From positions 1 to 64,000 of the forward strand of contig NZ_JNIX01000015.1 of NCBI RefSeq assembly GCF_000701445.1: DNA of 64,000 nucleotides, written 5' to 3'. A program made the translations under genes and the position numbers. Below, piece by piece: positions 16,739 through 27,787 of this stretch; within the stretch, counting starts at the first letter, position 1; every line of letters begins with the position of its first letter. The notes beneath the pieces are model-generated. The model saw only the letters and a list, made by a program, of their open reading frames with translations. It had not been told where the DNA came from and searched no databases. The DNA comes from Brevundimonas bacteroides DSM 4726. GTDB taxonomy: Bacteria; Pseudomonadota; Alphaproteobacteria; Caulobacterales; Caulobacteraceae.

Positions 16739-18694
16739 TCAGCGACGCCTGGCCGTCAGGATGTCGCCGATCCGGTCGCGAGTCCCCTCGATGCGCTCGA
16801 GGCGCGGGTAGCGCAGGCCGTCGTGGTAGGCCAGTTCGACGGTGCGGACGCGCTGGCCATTCCTCAGCGTCAGGCGGATGGGGTCGGTCCCGCCCTTAGC
16901 GGCGGTGACGGCTTCGCGCAGGGCCTCTGCGCTGCCGGCGCGGTCGCCGACGGCCAGAAGATCCCAGCCTGCGCCGATGCCGGCCTCGAACAGGGGGCCG
17001 CCCCAGCGGATGGCGGTGATGCGGTTGTTGGCGCCGCTGATCGAGAAGCCCAGAGAATAGCGGAAGTCTGACCCCCAGTTGGAGTGGACCGCCTTCTCGT
17101 CGGCGTTCGGTTCCTCGACGTAGACGAGGCGATAGCCGCCGCGCTCCAGGCCATCCAGCGGGGCCTCGGCGTCGGGACCGTCTGCGTCCAGCCGCTCGCG
17201 CAGGAAGGTCGCCCAGTCGTAGGGCTCGACGGCGCTCAGCGCTGCGACCACGTCGTCGAAGGTATAGCCGCGCGGGGTCCAGTCGCCGTCCGATCCTTCG
17301 GGCGAGAAGAAGGTCCGGGCGAAGTCGTCCAGCGAGCGGCGGTCGCCCGACCGCTCGCGGATCAGGGTGTCGACGTCCAGCCAGATCAGGGCGGCCTCGT
17401 CGTAATAGTCGCCGGTGCCGCGCATCCATGACGTCCACTGGCCCGGCACGCGATAGCCGAGCAGATTGTGGTTGTTGACGTCCTGGAGGTTCCTCCAGCG
17501 GCGGCCCGGCTGGTTTTGATAGAAGGCCGCGCGGTCGGCGATCAGGACGAGCGCCTGGGCCTTGGTGTGCAGGCCGGTGCGGGCCGAGAGCACGTCGCCC
17601 CAGTACTCGGTCTGGCCTTCATAGACCCACATCAGGCTGTTTTCGGTCGGGACGTTGTAGTTCGCGGTCAACTCGTCGGCCGGTCGCATGAACTTGCCGT
17701 TCCAGGAGTGGACGTATTCGTGGGGCAGCAGGGCGCGGCCGCCCGCGTGGCTGTTCCAGGAGGTGAAGAAGTTCGGCGCGTGGGTGTTCTCAGACGAGCG
17801 ATGATGTTCCAGTCCGATGCCGCCCATCTGGTTGGTCAGGCCCAGCAGGAAGTCGTAGCGGTCGAAGTGGCGCGAGCCGAACAGGCGGTCGGCCTGGGTG
17901 ATGAGGTTCTCGTAGTAGCCGATCTGCTCGGGGGTGGCGGCCAGGTTGGCGGCCTCGTCGGCGACGATGTTCAGATAGATGTCGTCACCGGCGGGATCGA
18001 TTTCGACCTGGCGATAGTGCAGGCCCGCGAACATAGGGCTGTCGGCCAGGGTGTAGAGGTTCACGGGCTCGAATGCGGCGAGACCATCCTCGAACGAGGT
18101 CGTGCGCAGGGAGACGCCATAGCTCCAGCCGTCCGGCAGGCGTACCGACGGCGCGAAGGTGATGCCGGTGGAGGCGTACCCGGCCGGATAGAGCAGGGCC
18201 TTCTCGAACTGCAGGTTCATCATCCGCGGTGTCATGACCACGCGCCAGTTGGCGTTGTCGGACTGGGTGAGCCACTGGAAGGATACCTCCAGCTCGCTGA
18301 CGCCCGTCGGGATGTCGACATGGAAGGCATAGGGATCGACAGCGTCGCGGCGCCAGTCGATCTCCTGGCCGTCGGCGACGACAGTCAGGCCGCCCAGCAG
18401 CTGGATCGGCCCGGAGATGGCGTGATTGCCGGGCAGATACTTGGGGTAGAGCAGGGTGATGTGGCCGCCCGAAACGGGGATCACCTGCCGCACCGACACG
18501 ATGTGGCGGTCATAGTCGGTCGCGTCGACCTCGTAGCGGATCACGCCGGGGTAGGTCGGATTGGTCGGGGCCGGGATGGCCGGGCTGTCCGGGAAGCCAC
18601 CGATATTGGGCGTCGTCGGCGTCGCGGTCTGTGACAGGGTCGGACCCGCGGCGAGCAGGAGAGCAGCGAGGCAGGCGGAGGCGGCGAGACGCAT
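16739..18694 (-). CDS. M61 family peptidase (glycyl aminopeptidase-like)
   Basis: A 651-residue exported peptidase. The signal peptide is MRLAASACLAALLLAAGPTLSQ. An N-terminal beta-rich domain comes first, then a gluzincin catalytic domain with HEYVHSW near residue 320 and the downstream glutamate in MWVYEGQTEYWGD. A PDZ-like domain lies at about 540-630. M61 enzymes cleave N-terminal Gly or Ala residues. The start at 18694 is chosen because it opens directly with the signal peptide. It converges on the DJ-1 gene with an 18-base gap. Confidence 0.9.
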   Translation of the reverse strand: MRLAASACLAALLLAAGPTLSQTATPTTPNIGGFPDSPAIPAPTNPTYPGVIRYEVDATDYDRHIVSVRQVIPVSGGHITLLYPKYLPGNHAISGPIQLLGGLTVVADGQEIDWRRDAVDPYAFHVDIPTGVSELEVSFQWLTQSDNANWRVVMTPRMMNLQFEKALLYPAGYASTGITFAPSVRLPDGWSYGVSLRTTSFEDGLAAFEPVNLYTLADSPMFAGLHYRQVEIDPAGDDIYLNIVADEAANLAATPEQIGYYENLITQADRLFGSRHFDRYDFLLGLTNQMGGIGLEHHRSSENTHAPNFFTSWNSHAGGRALLPHEYVHSWNGKFMRPADELTANYNVPTENSLMWVYEGQTEYWGDVLSARTGLHTKAQALVLIADRAAFYQNQPGRRWRNLQDVNNHNLLGYRVPGQWTSWMRGTGDYYDEAALIWLDVDTLIRERSGDRRSLDDFARTFFSPEGSDGDWTPRGYTFDDVVAALSAVEPYDWATFLRERLDADGPDAEAPLDGLERGGYRLVYVEEPNADEKAVHSNWGSDFRYSLGFSISGANNRITAIRWGGPLFEAGIGAGWDLLAVGDRAGSAEALREAVTAAKGGTDPIRLTLRNGQRVRTVELAYHDGLRYPRLERIEGTRDRIGDILTARRR

Positions 18695-18807
18695 GGAACA
18701 GACCCGGTCAGCGAAGGGGAGGTGGAGATCACGACGTGCCATCCCGCTGGTCAAGAGGCAGGAGGGCGCGAGGGAGATTTGCCAGGGTTCCCGGATTGGC
18801 CTTGCGG

Positions 18808-19308
18808 CTACTTCACCTCGATCAGTTCGACCTTGAATAGCAGGGTGGAGTTTGGCGGGAGTTCGTCGCCACCGACCCAGCGGTCGCCGTAGCCGAGCGC
18901 GGCGGGGATGGCGAAGTGGAAGGTCTCGCCCTCGCGCATCAGGGCCACGCCCTCGGTCCAGCCGCGGATGACGCGGTTCAAGGGAAACTCCGCCGGTTCG
19001 CCGCGGTCGTAGGAGCTGTCGAACTTGCGACCGTCGATGAAGGTTCCCTCATAGTGGACGCGGACCGTGTCTGTCCCAGTCGGCTGGCGGCCCGAGGGGT
19101 TGGCGCGGCCTTCGCGGCGATACTGGAGGCCCGAGGCCGTGGTCGTCCAGTCGCGTCGGGCCCCATTCCATTCCAGATAGGCCTGCTGGCCCGCGACGTA
19201 CTCCTCGGGCGTCGAATACCGGGGCGTCGCGTCGGTGGCGGCCGGCGCGGGCGCGGTGGCGCAGGCGCCGAGCAGGGCAAGGGCGGCGAGGGGGATTAGG
19301 TGTTTCAT
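18808..19308 (-). CDS. FKBP-type peptidyl-prolyl isomerase lipoprotein
   Basis: A 166-residue protein. MKHLIPLAALALLGAC is a lipoprotein signal with lipobox Cys16. The C-terminal FKBP domain (about 60-166) has VRVHYEGTFIDGRKFDSSYD, VIRGWTEGVALMREGE and LGYGDR, the usual active-site strands and loops. It catalyses proline isomerisation in proteins of the cell envelope. It lies on the same strand as the M61 peptidase, 114 bases upstream of that gene's start. Confidence 0.92.
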   Translation of the reverse strand: MKHLIPLAALALLGACATAPAPAATDATPRYSTPEEYVAGQQAYLEWNGARRDWTTTASGLQYRREGRANPSGRQPTGTDTVRVHYEGTFIDGRKFDSSYDRGEPAEFPLNRVIRGWTEGVALMREGETFHFAIPAALGYGDRWVGGDELPPNSTLLFKVELIEVK

Positions 19309-19349
19309 GCGCCATGGCTTAGCAGTGGCCACGGCGGCTGCGAAGGGGC

Positions 19350-20972
<1,623 letters not shown>

Positions 20973-21134
20973 ACTCGGGCCGAAACTCCCTGCTACGAAG
21001 AGACCTTAGCCGCAAACCATTTTCGGAAACGTTAAGTGGAAACGGAGATTTCTCGCCTGTTCCCGAGAGTCGGATATCCGTCACAAAAGTGAGGTGATCA
21101 CGAGTCAGTCTCGATTCAGCATAGGAGGCGGACG

Positions 21135-21899
21135 ATGCTGAGACTTCTACTTCGCGCGGGCGCGCCGGTGTTCGCGGCGGCCGGACTGGCGGCTGGAGCG
21201 GCAGGGGCCCAGGAACGGGCGACGGTGGTGCTGGTGCACGGGGCCTGGGCCGACGGATCGTGCTGGAGCGAGGTGGCGGGGTATCTGATCGACGCGGGCG
21301 TGAACGTCGTGGCGGTGCAGAACCCGCTGTCGAGCCTGGAAGCCGACGTGGGGACCGTCCGGCGTGCGATCGACGACCAGGCGGGCGAGGTGGTTCTGGT
21401 CGGCCATTCCTACGGCGGCGTGGTGATCTCGGAGGCGGGCAACCACGACAAGGTGCGGTCGCTGGTCTATGTCGCGGCCTTCGCGCCGGGGCCGAACCAG
21501 TCGGTCAACGCCATCCTGTCGGCCTTTCCGCAGCCGGAGTGGTTTTCGAGCCTGCACGCGGACGCCCAGGGCTGGGTGACCTGGCCGGCCGAGCCGATGG
21601 CGCGGTGGTTCTCCGCCGGGCTGCCGGCGCGGCAGCAGGCGGTGCTGGCGGCGACGCAGCATCCGACCTTCTTCGGGGTCAACGACAACGCCATCGGGGC
21701 GACGGCGGCCTGGTCGGTCAAGCCGACGCACTATGTGATAGCCGACGGGGACCAGATCATCCCGGCTCAGCTGCAGACCCATTTCGCCACCACCATGAAC
21801 GCGACGGTGACCCACGCGGACGGGGGTCACCTGATCATGCTGGCTCAGCCGCGCGTGGTGGCCGACGCCATCCTGGCGGCCGTCGAGGCGACGGACTGA
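21135..21899 (+). CDS. Exported alpha/beta hydrolase
   Basis: A 254-residue protein. The signal peptide ends near AGAAGAQ (about residue 26). The hydrolase core has the oxyanion motif VLVHGAWADGSCW, the nucleophile elbow VLVGHSYGG (Ser near 97), and a C-terminal His in HADGGHLIMLAQP. It resembles the small plant-esterase-like (methylesterase/EstC) branch, usually acting on small esters. It is divergent from the kinase gene, and AGGAGG precedes the ATG. Confidence 0.87.
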   Translation: MLRLLLRAGAPVFAAAGLAAGAAGAQERATVVLVHGAWADGSCWSEVAGYLIDAGVNVVAVQNPLSSLEADVGTVRRAIDDQAGEVVLVGHSYGGVVISEAGNHDKVRSLVYVAAFAPGPNQSVNAILSAFPQPEWFSSLHADAQGWVTWPAEPMARWFSAGLPARQQAVLAATQHPTFFGVNDNAIGATAAWSVKPTHYVIADGDQIIPAQLQTHFATTMNATVTHADGGHLIMLAQPRVVADAILAAVEATD

Positions 21900-21920
21900 T
21901 CGCCCGCCGCCTCTGAGACA

Positions 21921-23321
21921 TCAGACGCCGCTTTCGGGCTGGCCGGCCTGGAACGGCCGGGGCTCGGGCTCGTACGGCGAGGGAGCCGGCGGGCGGCGGT
22001 CAGTCGAGGCCGGGGTGATCCGCTGGCCGCCTTGCGTCCACTGCGACAGCAGCTTGCCGGCGGTCTCGCGGCCGCCGAGGCCGAAGGCGAGCGCCGCCGC
22101 CACGGCCGCCGAGCCCAGGATCAGGCCGAAGGCCAGCACCACGATCTCGTCGGCGATGCCCATGAAGCTGAGGCCCATGGCGGTGGCGAGCGCGATGGTG
22201 GCCCAACGCACGATCGTCGAGGCGAAGCGGTCCGCCCCGGCGGTGCCCCGGTTGATCAGGGTGGCGAGCACGTCGGCGATCAGCACGCCGGCGGTGATGA
22301 TGATCCCGCCGACCAGGACACGGCCCGCCAGATCAAGGACGCCGGCCAAGATGGCGGCGACCGAGGCGAAGCCGATCAGTCGCGCGGCCTCCACCGCCGT
22401 GAACAGGACGATGGCGATCATGGCGATCATGCCGACGACGCGCGACGGCGTCAGGGGCTTGGCGGGCGGGGCGGCGCCCTCGATCTGGGCCGCATAGGCG
22501 GGCGAGACTGCGCCGGCGTACGGCGAGGCCCCGGCTGAGGCGGGCGGGGTCGCGGACGCGGTTGGCTTGAGCGACGACAGGCCGATCAGGCTCTGGATCG
22601 AGCGGTCGAAGCCGGTGGCCGGCAGGATGCGCTCGATCAGGCTGGCCACCCAGCGGCCGATGAACAAGCCGATGGCCAGAACGATGGCGGCGGCGATGAC
22701 GCGGGGCAGGGCGTCGAATACGGTCGACAGCACGGCCACGGCTGGCTCGGTGATGACGGTGATGGCCAGCTTCTCGAGCGCGGCGATCGTCACCGGGATC
22801 AGGATCAGGACGAAGACCAGGGTGCCGACCGCGTCGCTGACGCCGGTCGAGCCGGTGGTCTTGGCCACGCCGGACTTCTGCAGCCAGCCGTCGGCGCTGG
22901 CGGCCTGGAGCGCGGCGGAGACCACGCGGCGGGCCAGCGTCGCCACGATGAAGCCGACGAAGAAGATCAGGGCGGCGGCGACGATGTTCGGGATGGCGCT
23001 GGCGACCGTGTTCAGCAGGGTGTTCAGCGGTGCGACCGCGCCTCCGAGGTTGAGCACGCCCAGCGCCGCGACCACGCCGAACAGCAGGACGGTCCACAGC
23101 GCGACGTCGCCCAGCTTGGCGCCCACGGTCTGGCGGCGCTCGAGGCCCTCGTTGTGGCGGTCCGCGCCCGGCAGCTTGTCAACGCCCTTGGCGAGCGCCC
23201 ATTTGATCGCCCGGCCGATGAACCAGGCGGCGATCAGGATCAGGACGGCGCCCAGAACCCGGGGCGCCCAGACCTCCAACAAGGCCTCCCAGCCGATGAA
23301 TTCATACTCTGTATTGGTCAC
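21921..23321 (-). CDS. Mechanosensitive ion channel-like membrane protein (conserved TM helix repeats)
   Basis: A 466-residue protein with about eight to ten hydrophobic segments. It is arranged as repeated units in which an LIAAWFIGRAIKW-like helix is followed by glycine/alanine-rich spans (for example AAALIFFVGFIVATLARRVV and AIVLAIGLFIGRWVASLIER). This matches the family of proteins with conserved TM helix repeats found with or related to MscS channels. The classical C-terminal MscS beta domain is not evident, so channel activity is inferred only. A Pro-rich cytoplasmic tail ends the protein. Confidence 0.8.
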   Translation of the reverse strand: MTNTEYEFIGWEALLEVWAPRVLGAVLILIAAWFIGRAIKWALAKGVDKLPGADRHNEGLERRQTVGAKLGDVALWTVLLFGVVAALGVLNLGGAVAPLNTLLNTVASAIPNIVAAALIFFVGFIVATLARRVVSAALQAASADGWLQKSGVAKTTGSTGVSDAVGTLVFVLILIPVTIAALEKLAITVITEPAVAVLSTVFDALPRVIAAAIVLAIGLFIGRWVASLIERILPATGFDRSIQSLIGLSSLKPTASATPPASAGASPYAGAVSPAYAAQIEGAAPPAKPLTPSRVVGMIAMIAIVLFTAVEAARLIGFASVAAILAGVLDLAGRVLVGGIIITAGVLIADVLATLINRGTAGADRFASTIVRWATIALATAMGLSFMGIADEIVVLAFGLILGSAAVAAALAFGLGGRETAGKLLSQWTQGGQRITPASTDRRPPAPSPYEPEPRPFQAGQPESGV

Positions 23322-23433
23322 GGACGGCCCTCTCCTGCAAAGCGACTGACGATGGCCAGCAAACCGGCGAGACGCGAAGCCGGTTCCGCACCGTACAAGC
23401 TTGGCGGGAAAGGTTTTTACTGCAGCGCTTCTT

Positions 23434-23841
23434 TCAACCGCCCGTCGCGCGGTGTGCGATGGATGCGGCGTCGGCCCAGATTTTGCCGCCCACCCACAGG
23501 CCGATGGACGGCGTGATCTCGGTCAGCTCGATGGAGGCATAAAGGTCGGAGGTGATGTAGGGGTCGCCCCGCATCACCGCCCAGGCCTCGTTGGCGTCGG
23601 CCGCATGGACCAGGAAGTAGGAGCCCATCAGGGCGGTCTCGCCGGGGCGGCGCATGGGGCCGGCGACGATGTAGCGACGCCAGTTGGCCTCGACGTAGGC
23701 CAGGTGGCCTTCGAGATGCTCGACGCGGCGGGCGGGGCCGTTCGAGCCGTCCTTGCAGACGAACAGGAAGAGCGGAGTCTCGTCCCTGGCCACATGGGGC
23801 GGGGCGTCGTCCGACGTGCGGGGGGCGATCGGCTCTTGCAT
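23434..23841 (-). CDS. YciI-like protein
   Basis: A 135-residue protein of ferredoxin-like fold type. It contains FLFVCKDGSNGPARRVEHLEGHLAYVEANW (split across residues 26-55) and the later YFLVHAADANEAWAVMRGDP, typical of the YciI family, small dimeric proteins of unclear enzymatic role. The ATG at 23841 gives a protein of family length with an extra 20-residue N terminus. Longer frames reach to 24495 but run antisense through the MFS gene and are rejected. It is divergent from the MFS transporter across a shared operator-like palindrome. Confidence 0.82.
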   Translation of the reverse strand: MQEPIAPRTSDDAPPHVARDETPLFLFVCKDGSNGPARRVEHLEGHLAYVEANWRRYIVAGPMRRPGETALMGSYFLVHAADANEAWAVMRGDPYITSDLYASIELTEITPSIGLWVGGKIWADAASIAHRATGG

Positions 23842-23863
23842 CGGTCGGGAATCCGTCGGCAAA

Positions 23864-23881
23864 TGGTATAGACTTATACCA
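23864..23881. promoter_or_regulatory. Operator-like inverted repeat, copy 1
   Basis: TGGTATA-GACT-TATACCA is a perfect 7-bp inverted repeat with a 4-base centre, between the divergent YciI and MFS genes. The same half-sites and spacing recur at 28678-28695. It overlaps the only AT-rich, promoter-like part of this 57-base gap. Confidence 0.8.
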
Positions 23882-23898
23882 ACTGATCGGGACGGCGG

Positions 23899-25212
23899 AT
23901 GCAAGCGCACGGGGCTGCCAAGGGCGGATACGGCGAGTTCAAGCTGGGATGGCCCGTGGTGCTGTCGGCCATGCTGGGCATCGGGCTCGGCCTGTCGCCC
24001 CTGCCGTTCTACACCATCGGCATTCTGGCGCCCGAGCTGGCGCGCGAGTTCGGCTGGGGCTTCGCCGAGATCCTGGGCGGCCTGCCGATCATGACCTTCG
24101 CCGTGCTGCTGGGCAGTCCGCTGGTGGGGCTGCTGGCGGATCGGGTCGGGGTGCGGGCGGTGGCGCTCTGGTCGCTGCTGCTGTTCGGCCTGGCCTTCGC
24201 AGGGTTCGCGGCGAGCAACGGCAACATCACGCTCTTTTACATCACCTGGGGGATCATGGCGCTGGTGGGGGCGGGCACCCTGCCGGTGACCTGGACGCGG
24301 GCGGTGAACAACCGGTTCGAGGTGCACAAGGGGCTGGCGCTGGGGCTGTCGCTGGTGGGGACCGGCATGTTCGGCTTCGCCTGCAAGCCCTACACGGCCT
24401 GGCTGGTCGAGGAGTTCGGCTGGCGGATCGCCTATCTGGGCGTGGCGGCTCTGCCGCTGCTGGTGGCCCTGCCCATCGCCTTCATCTTCTTCCACGACGT
24501 GGGCGGCAAGACCGTGACGGCCGCCGAGCGGCGCGTCGCCGATGCCGAGAGGAAGGCCGTAACACCGGGCCTCAGCTTTGGTCAGGCGTTGCGCGACTGG
24601 CGCTTCTGGGTGCTGGCTGTCGCCTTCGTGCCGATCAGCTTCGCGGTCGGCGGGCCGATCCCGAACATCGAGAATATCCTGCGCTCCAACGGCTTCGAGG
24701 CCGGGGACATCGTGACGCTAGCGTCGCTGATCGGGCTGTCGGTGATCGGCGGACGGCTGCTGGGCGGCTGGCTGATCGATCGCATCTGGGCGCCGGGGGT
24801 GGCCTTCGTGCTGCTGAGCGCGCCGGCTGTGGCGTGCTGGCTTTTGGCGCAAGGCACGACCGATCCGGTGATCGCGGGGCTGTCGATCGTGCTGATCGGA
24901 TTTGCCGCCGGGGTCGAGTACGACCTGATGGCCTTCATGGTGGCGCGCTATTTCGGGCTGAAGAGCTATGGCGGCATCTATGGGGCGTTGTACGGCTTCT
25001 TCGCCCTGGGGGCGGGGATCGGGCCGGTGATCTTCGGCCAGTACTTCGACCGGACCGGCAGCTATGAGACCATCCTGCTGTATTCCGCGATCGGGCTGGT
25101 GGCTGGGGCGGCGTTGCTGCTCTTGATGGGCAAGTATCGGAACTTCGGGCCGGATCGGATTGAGGCGACGGCGGCGGCGGAACGGACGACGGACCCGGAC
25201 TTCGCGGCCTGA
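23899..25212 (+). CDS. MFS transporter (OFA/monocarboxylate-like)
   Basis: A 437-residue inner-membrane protein with 12 hydrophobic segments in two halves. The loop between helices 2 and 3 has LVGLLADRVGVRAVALWSLL, the MFS signature A. The central cytoplasmic loop (about 200-230) is charged. The equivalent motif in the second half is GGRLLGGWLIDRIWAPGVAF. The pattern suits importers of organic acids. It begins 18 bases after operator copy 1 and is probably the uptake system of this cluster. Confidence 0.9.
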   Translation: MQAHGAAKGGYGEFKLGWPVVLSAMLGIGLGLSPLPFYTIGILAPELAREFGWGFAEILGGLPIMTFAVLLGSPLVGLLADRVGVRAVALWSLLLFGLAFAGFAASNGNITLFYITWGIMALVGAGTLPVTWTRAVNNRFEVHKGLALGLSLVGTGMFGFACKPYTAWLVEEFGWRIAYLGVAALPLLVALPIAFIFFHDVGGKTVTAAERRVADAERKAVTPGLSFGQALRDWRFWVLAVAFVPISFAVGGPIPNIENILRSNGFEAGDIVTLASLIGLSVIGGRLLGGWLIDRIWAPGVAFVLLSAPAVACWLLAQGTTDPVIAGLSIVLIGFAAGVEYDLMAFMVARYFGLKSYGGIYGALYGFFALGAGIGPVIFGQYFDRTGSYETILLYSAIGLVAGAALLLLMGKYRNFGPDRIEATAAAERTTDPDFAA

Positions 25213-25391
25213 GCGGCCGTCTCCCGCGAACGACGAGAGGTCGTCTGTCAACACTGATGCGACATAACACAAGGTCTTAGGCGTGAGAGCTCAGACGGTA
25301 TCGCAGAGGTTGGACTCTTTGCACCCGGTCTGGTCCGAGTCCAATCCGTGTCAGCCTGCCACGCGGCCTCCCACGGCCTGCGATCGACCCA
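25213..25391. other. Gap between convergent genes
   Basis: 179 bases between the ends of the MFS gene and the hydrolase-like gene. No coding frame and no clear hairpin plus T-run is seen. Confidence 0.4.
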
Positions 25392-26792
25392 TCAGACGCC
25401 GGTGCCGGCAGCCCACGCTTCCAGATCGCTCCATCGCCGGTGTGCGCGGAGAAGGCTGACCGCTCGGGCGTGGGTGGCGGCGAGGTCAGCGGGTCGGTCG
25501 ACGCGGTGGGCGGGGTCGCGGCGATGCCAGGGGTCGAACAGGCGCTCCCACGAGGCGATGCGGAAGGCGCGGAGGAGGTGGGCGCCGTCCCACTCGGGTG
25601 CGAGCGAAGGCACGGCATCGGGCAGGCCAAGGAGGCGGCCCGGCCGGGCTGGCGCGCCGGTCAGGGTCGAGGCAAGGACGGAGCCCGCGCCGACGCCGGT
25701 GATCTCGGCGTCGGAAAGGTTGAGCGCGTCCAGCGCGGCGCGGACGGTTTCGGACCAGTCGATGGGGCCGGTCCAGCCCTCTGAGGACAGACCGTGGCCA
25801 GGGAGGTCGAGCGCGATCACGGGGCGCCCCTCGGCCCGGGTCAGGTCGGTGGCGGAACCTCCGGCATCATGGAGCATCACGAGCGGGCGGTCGGGGCCTT
25901 CGAGCAGGGTGTGGAACGCGAGGCGTTCGTCGCCGATCGCGAGGAAACCGTCGCCGATGCGGTCGGGCGCGGGGTCGCCGGGATGGGCCACCAGGTGCTC
26001 GGCGGCGGCGGCGTGGAGCGCCGGGATGTCAGGGAGGATGACGCCGCGACCGGCCAGCGCCGGACGGTCGAGGTGGGTGGCCAGGATGTCGGAGGCGGCG
26101 CAGGCGATCAGGCCCGTGGAGGGCAGGCGGTCGGCGACGGCCTCGGCGCGGAAGGTGAAGGCGGCGCGGTAGACGGGGCGGTAGGCGTCGCCCGTCGCCA
26201 GCAGGTCCATGGCGTTGGCGTGGATGTGTTCGGGCGAGGAGACGGCCATGGCCATGCGCTCGGCCGGGTCGGTCGAATGCCATGGGAAGAAGACGGTCTG
26301 GGCCTCCATGCGCGCCCACAGCCAGGCCATGTGCGACCCGTCCCATGCGGGCTGGAATGGCGGGAGGTAGTCGGCGAGGAAACGGGCGCGTTCGGCCTCG
26401 GTCCAGGCGGGCAGGCCGTCGCAGACCAGGGCGGCGGTGCTGTTCGGGAAGAGGGCGGCGAAGGTGGCGGCGGTCGCGGCGCCGGTGTGGAAGCCGTAGA
26501 GGCCGACGCGGAACAGGCCCAGCGTCTCGGTCAGGTGGTGGAGAGCGCGGGCGAAGTCGGCGCTGTCGGGATCGCTGAGGGGCAGGGAGTCCGACGCCCC
26601 GGCGCCGGGGGTGTCGGGGGCGATGACGGTCAGGCCGCGCGCGGCGATGGCCCGACAGACGGCCTCGACGGCGCGGGAGGACTGGGGCGAGCCGTGGATG
26701 ACGAGGACGGCGGGGCCCCGTCCATAGCGGCGGATCAGAACGCGGCGGCCGTCGACCGTGACGAAGCCGCGCTCTCCGCCGGGGCGGGTCAC
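25392..26792 (-). CDS. Double alpha/beta-hydrolase-like protein with altered nucleophile elbows
   Basis: A 466-residue protein starting at a GTG that overlaps the upstream stop (GTGA). Residues about 10-285 form one hydrolase-like module (VLVIHGSPQSSRAVEAVCRA, then APDTPGAGASD). A second, shorter hydrolase-like stretch runs from about 315 to 466 (PLVMLHDAGGSAT, VIALDLPGHGLSS). The positions where G-x-Ser-x-G is expected read GFHTG in module 1 and GVGAG in module 2, so neither shows the usual serine. It is the last gene of a coupled three-gene operon and may be a lyase, a cofactor-free oxygenase-type fold or a non-catalytic protein. The fold call is good; the activity is unknown. Confidence 0.78.
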   Translation of the reverse strand: MTRPGGERGFVTVDGRRVLIRRYGRGPAVLVIHGSPQSSRAVEAVCRAIAARGLTVIAPDTPGAGASDSLPLSDPDSADFARALHHLTETLGLFRVGLYGFHTGAATAATFAALFPNSTAALVCDGLPAWTEAERARFLADYLPPFQPAWDGSHMAWLWARMEAQTVFFPWHSTDPAERMAMAVSSPEHIHANAMDLLATGDAYRPVYRAAFTFRAEAVADRLPSTGLIACAASDILATHLDRPALAGRGVILPDIPALHAAAAEHLVAHPGDPAPDRIGDGFLAIGDERLAFHTLLEGPDRPLVMLHDAGGSATDLTRAEGRPVIALDLPGHGLSSEGWTGPIDWSETVRAALDALNLSDAEITGVGAGSVLASTLTGAPARPGRLLGLPDAVPSLAPEWDGAHLLRAFRIASWERLFDPWHRRDPAHRVDRPADLAATHARAVSLLRAHRRWSDLEAWAAGTGV

Positions 26793-27787
26793 ACCCGGAC
26801 CAGGGTCTTGCCGACGTTCTCGCCGCGCATGAGGCGCTCCAGCTGGCGACCCGCGCTGTCGAGGCCGTGACCGATGTCCTCGGCGATGGTGAGGCGGCCG
26901 GCCTTCACCCAGGGCTCGGCGAGCGCGGTCCATTCGGCCCAGCGCGGGTAGAAGTCGTAGACCACCAGGCCGAAGACGGCGGCGCGTTTGCCGACGAGGG
27001 GACCGATGGCGGTGACGGCGGGGCCTGCGTCGGCCTGGTAGTGGTCGGCGAGGCCGCACAGGACGACACGGCCGTAGGGCTTGAGGTTGCGGATGCCGAC
27101 GGACAGCTGGCCCGCGCCGACATTCTCGAAATGGATGGTGGAGCCCGGCGCGACGGCGGCGGCGACCTGGGCCTCCCAATCGACGGCGCGATAGTCGATG
27201 CAGGCGTCGAAGCCATAGCGGTCGACGACGAGGGCGCACTTCTCTGGCCCGCCCGCGACGCCCACGGCGCGGCCTCCGAGGTTCCGGGCGATCTGGCCGG
27301 CGACCCCGCCGACGGTTCCGGCTGCGGCGTTGACGGTCAGGAGGTCGCCGTCGCCGGTCCTGGCCAGCTGGGTCATGCCGGCCCAGGCGGTCAGGCCGGG
27401 CATGCCGAGCACGCTGAGGTGCAATGACGGGGCGATGTCGGCGGAGACCTTGCGGGCCGTGTCGGAGCGGACCCAGGCGAGGTCGGTCCAGCCGGCCTCG
27501 GTGACCACGCAGTCGCCCGGCGCGAAGCCGGGGTCGCGGCTCTCCTGAACCTCGGCGACGCAGAAGCCGGGCAGGGGCTCGCCGGGCGCAGGCGCGGGCT
27601 CGCCCATGTGACGGCCCCGGATGCGGGCACCGATGTATGGGTCCAGCGAGAGGAACAGAGGGCGTACCTTCAGCGAGCCGTCGCCTTTGGGCGGCGCGCG
27701 GTCGCGGGTCACGACAACGAAGTCGGCGGCGACGGGGGTGGCCGTGACGGGGCGGGCGAGGACGACCTCGTGGGCTTGATCGCTCAT
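26789..27787 (-). CDS. NADP-dependent oxidoreductase (CurA/leukotriene B4 dehydrogenase-like MDR)
   Basis: A 332-residue zinc-free medium-chain reductase. The N-terminal PLFLSLDPYIGARIRGRHMG is the family's substrate-side motif. The Rossmann region has TVNAAAGTVGGVAGQIARNL and then GVAGGPEKC for NADP. Members reduce the double bond of alpha,beta-unsaturated ketones or aldehydes. Its ATG overlaps the VOC gene stop (ATGA) and its stop overlaps the next start (GTGA), so the three genes are translationally coupled. Confidence 0.92.
   Translation of the reverse strand: MSDQAHEVVLARPVTATPVAADFVVVTRDRAPPKGDGSLKVRPLFLSLDPYIGARIRGRHMGEPAPAPGEPLPGFCVAEVQESRDPGFAPGDCVVTEAGWTDLAWVRSDTARKVSADIAPSLHLSVLGMPGLTAWAGMTQLARTGDGDLLTVNAAAGTVGGVAGQIARNLGGRAVGVAGGPEKCALVVDRYGFDACIDYRAVDWEAQVAAAVAPGSTIHFENVGAGQLSVGIRNLKPYGRVVLCGLADHYQADAGPAVTAIGPLVGKRAAVFGLVVYDFYPRWAEWTALAEPWVKAGRLTIAEDIGHGLDSAGRQLERLMRGENVGKTLVRV

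Noticed and set aside
23864..23881. GntR/FadR-type operator
   Set aside because: The half-site TGGT...ACCA recalls GntR sites, but those have nearly no spacer between arms, while here ten bases separate TGGT from ACCA. The regulator family is left open.
23842..24495. Upstream extension of the YciI-like gene
   Set aside because: It lies antisense to the start of the MFS gene and crosses the operator palindrome; the ATG at 23841 gives a normal family protein.
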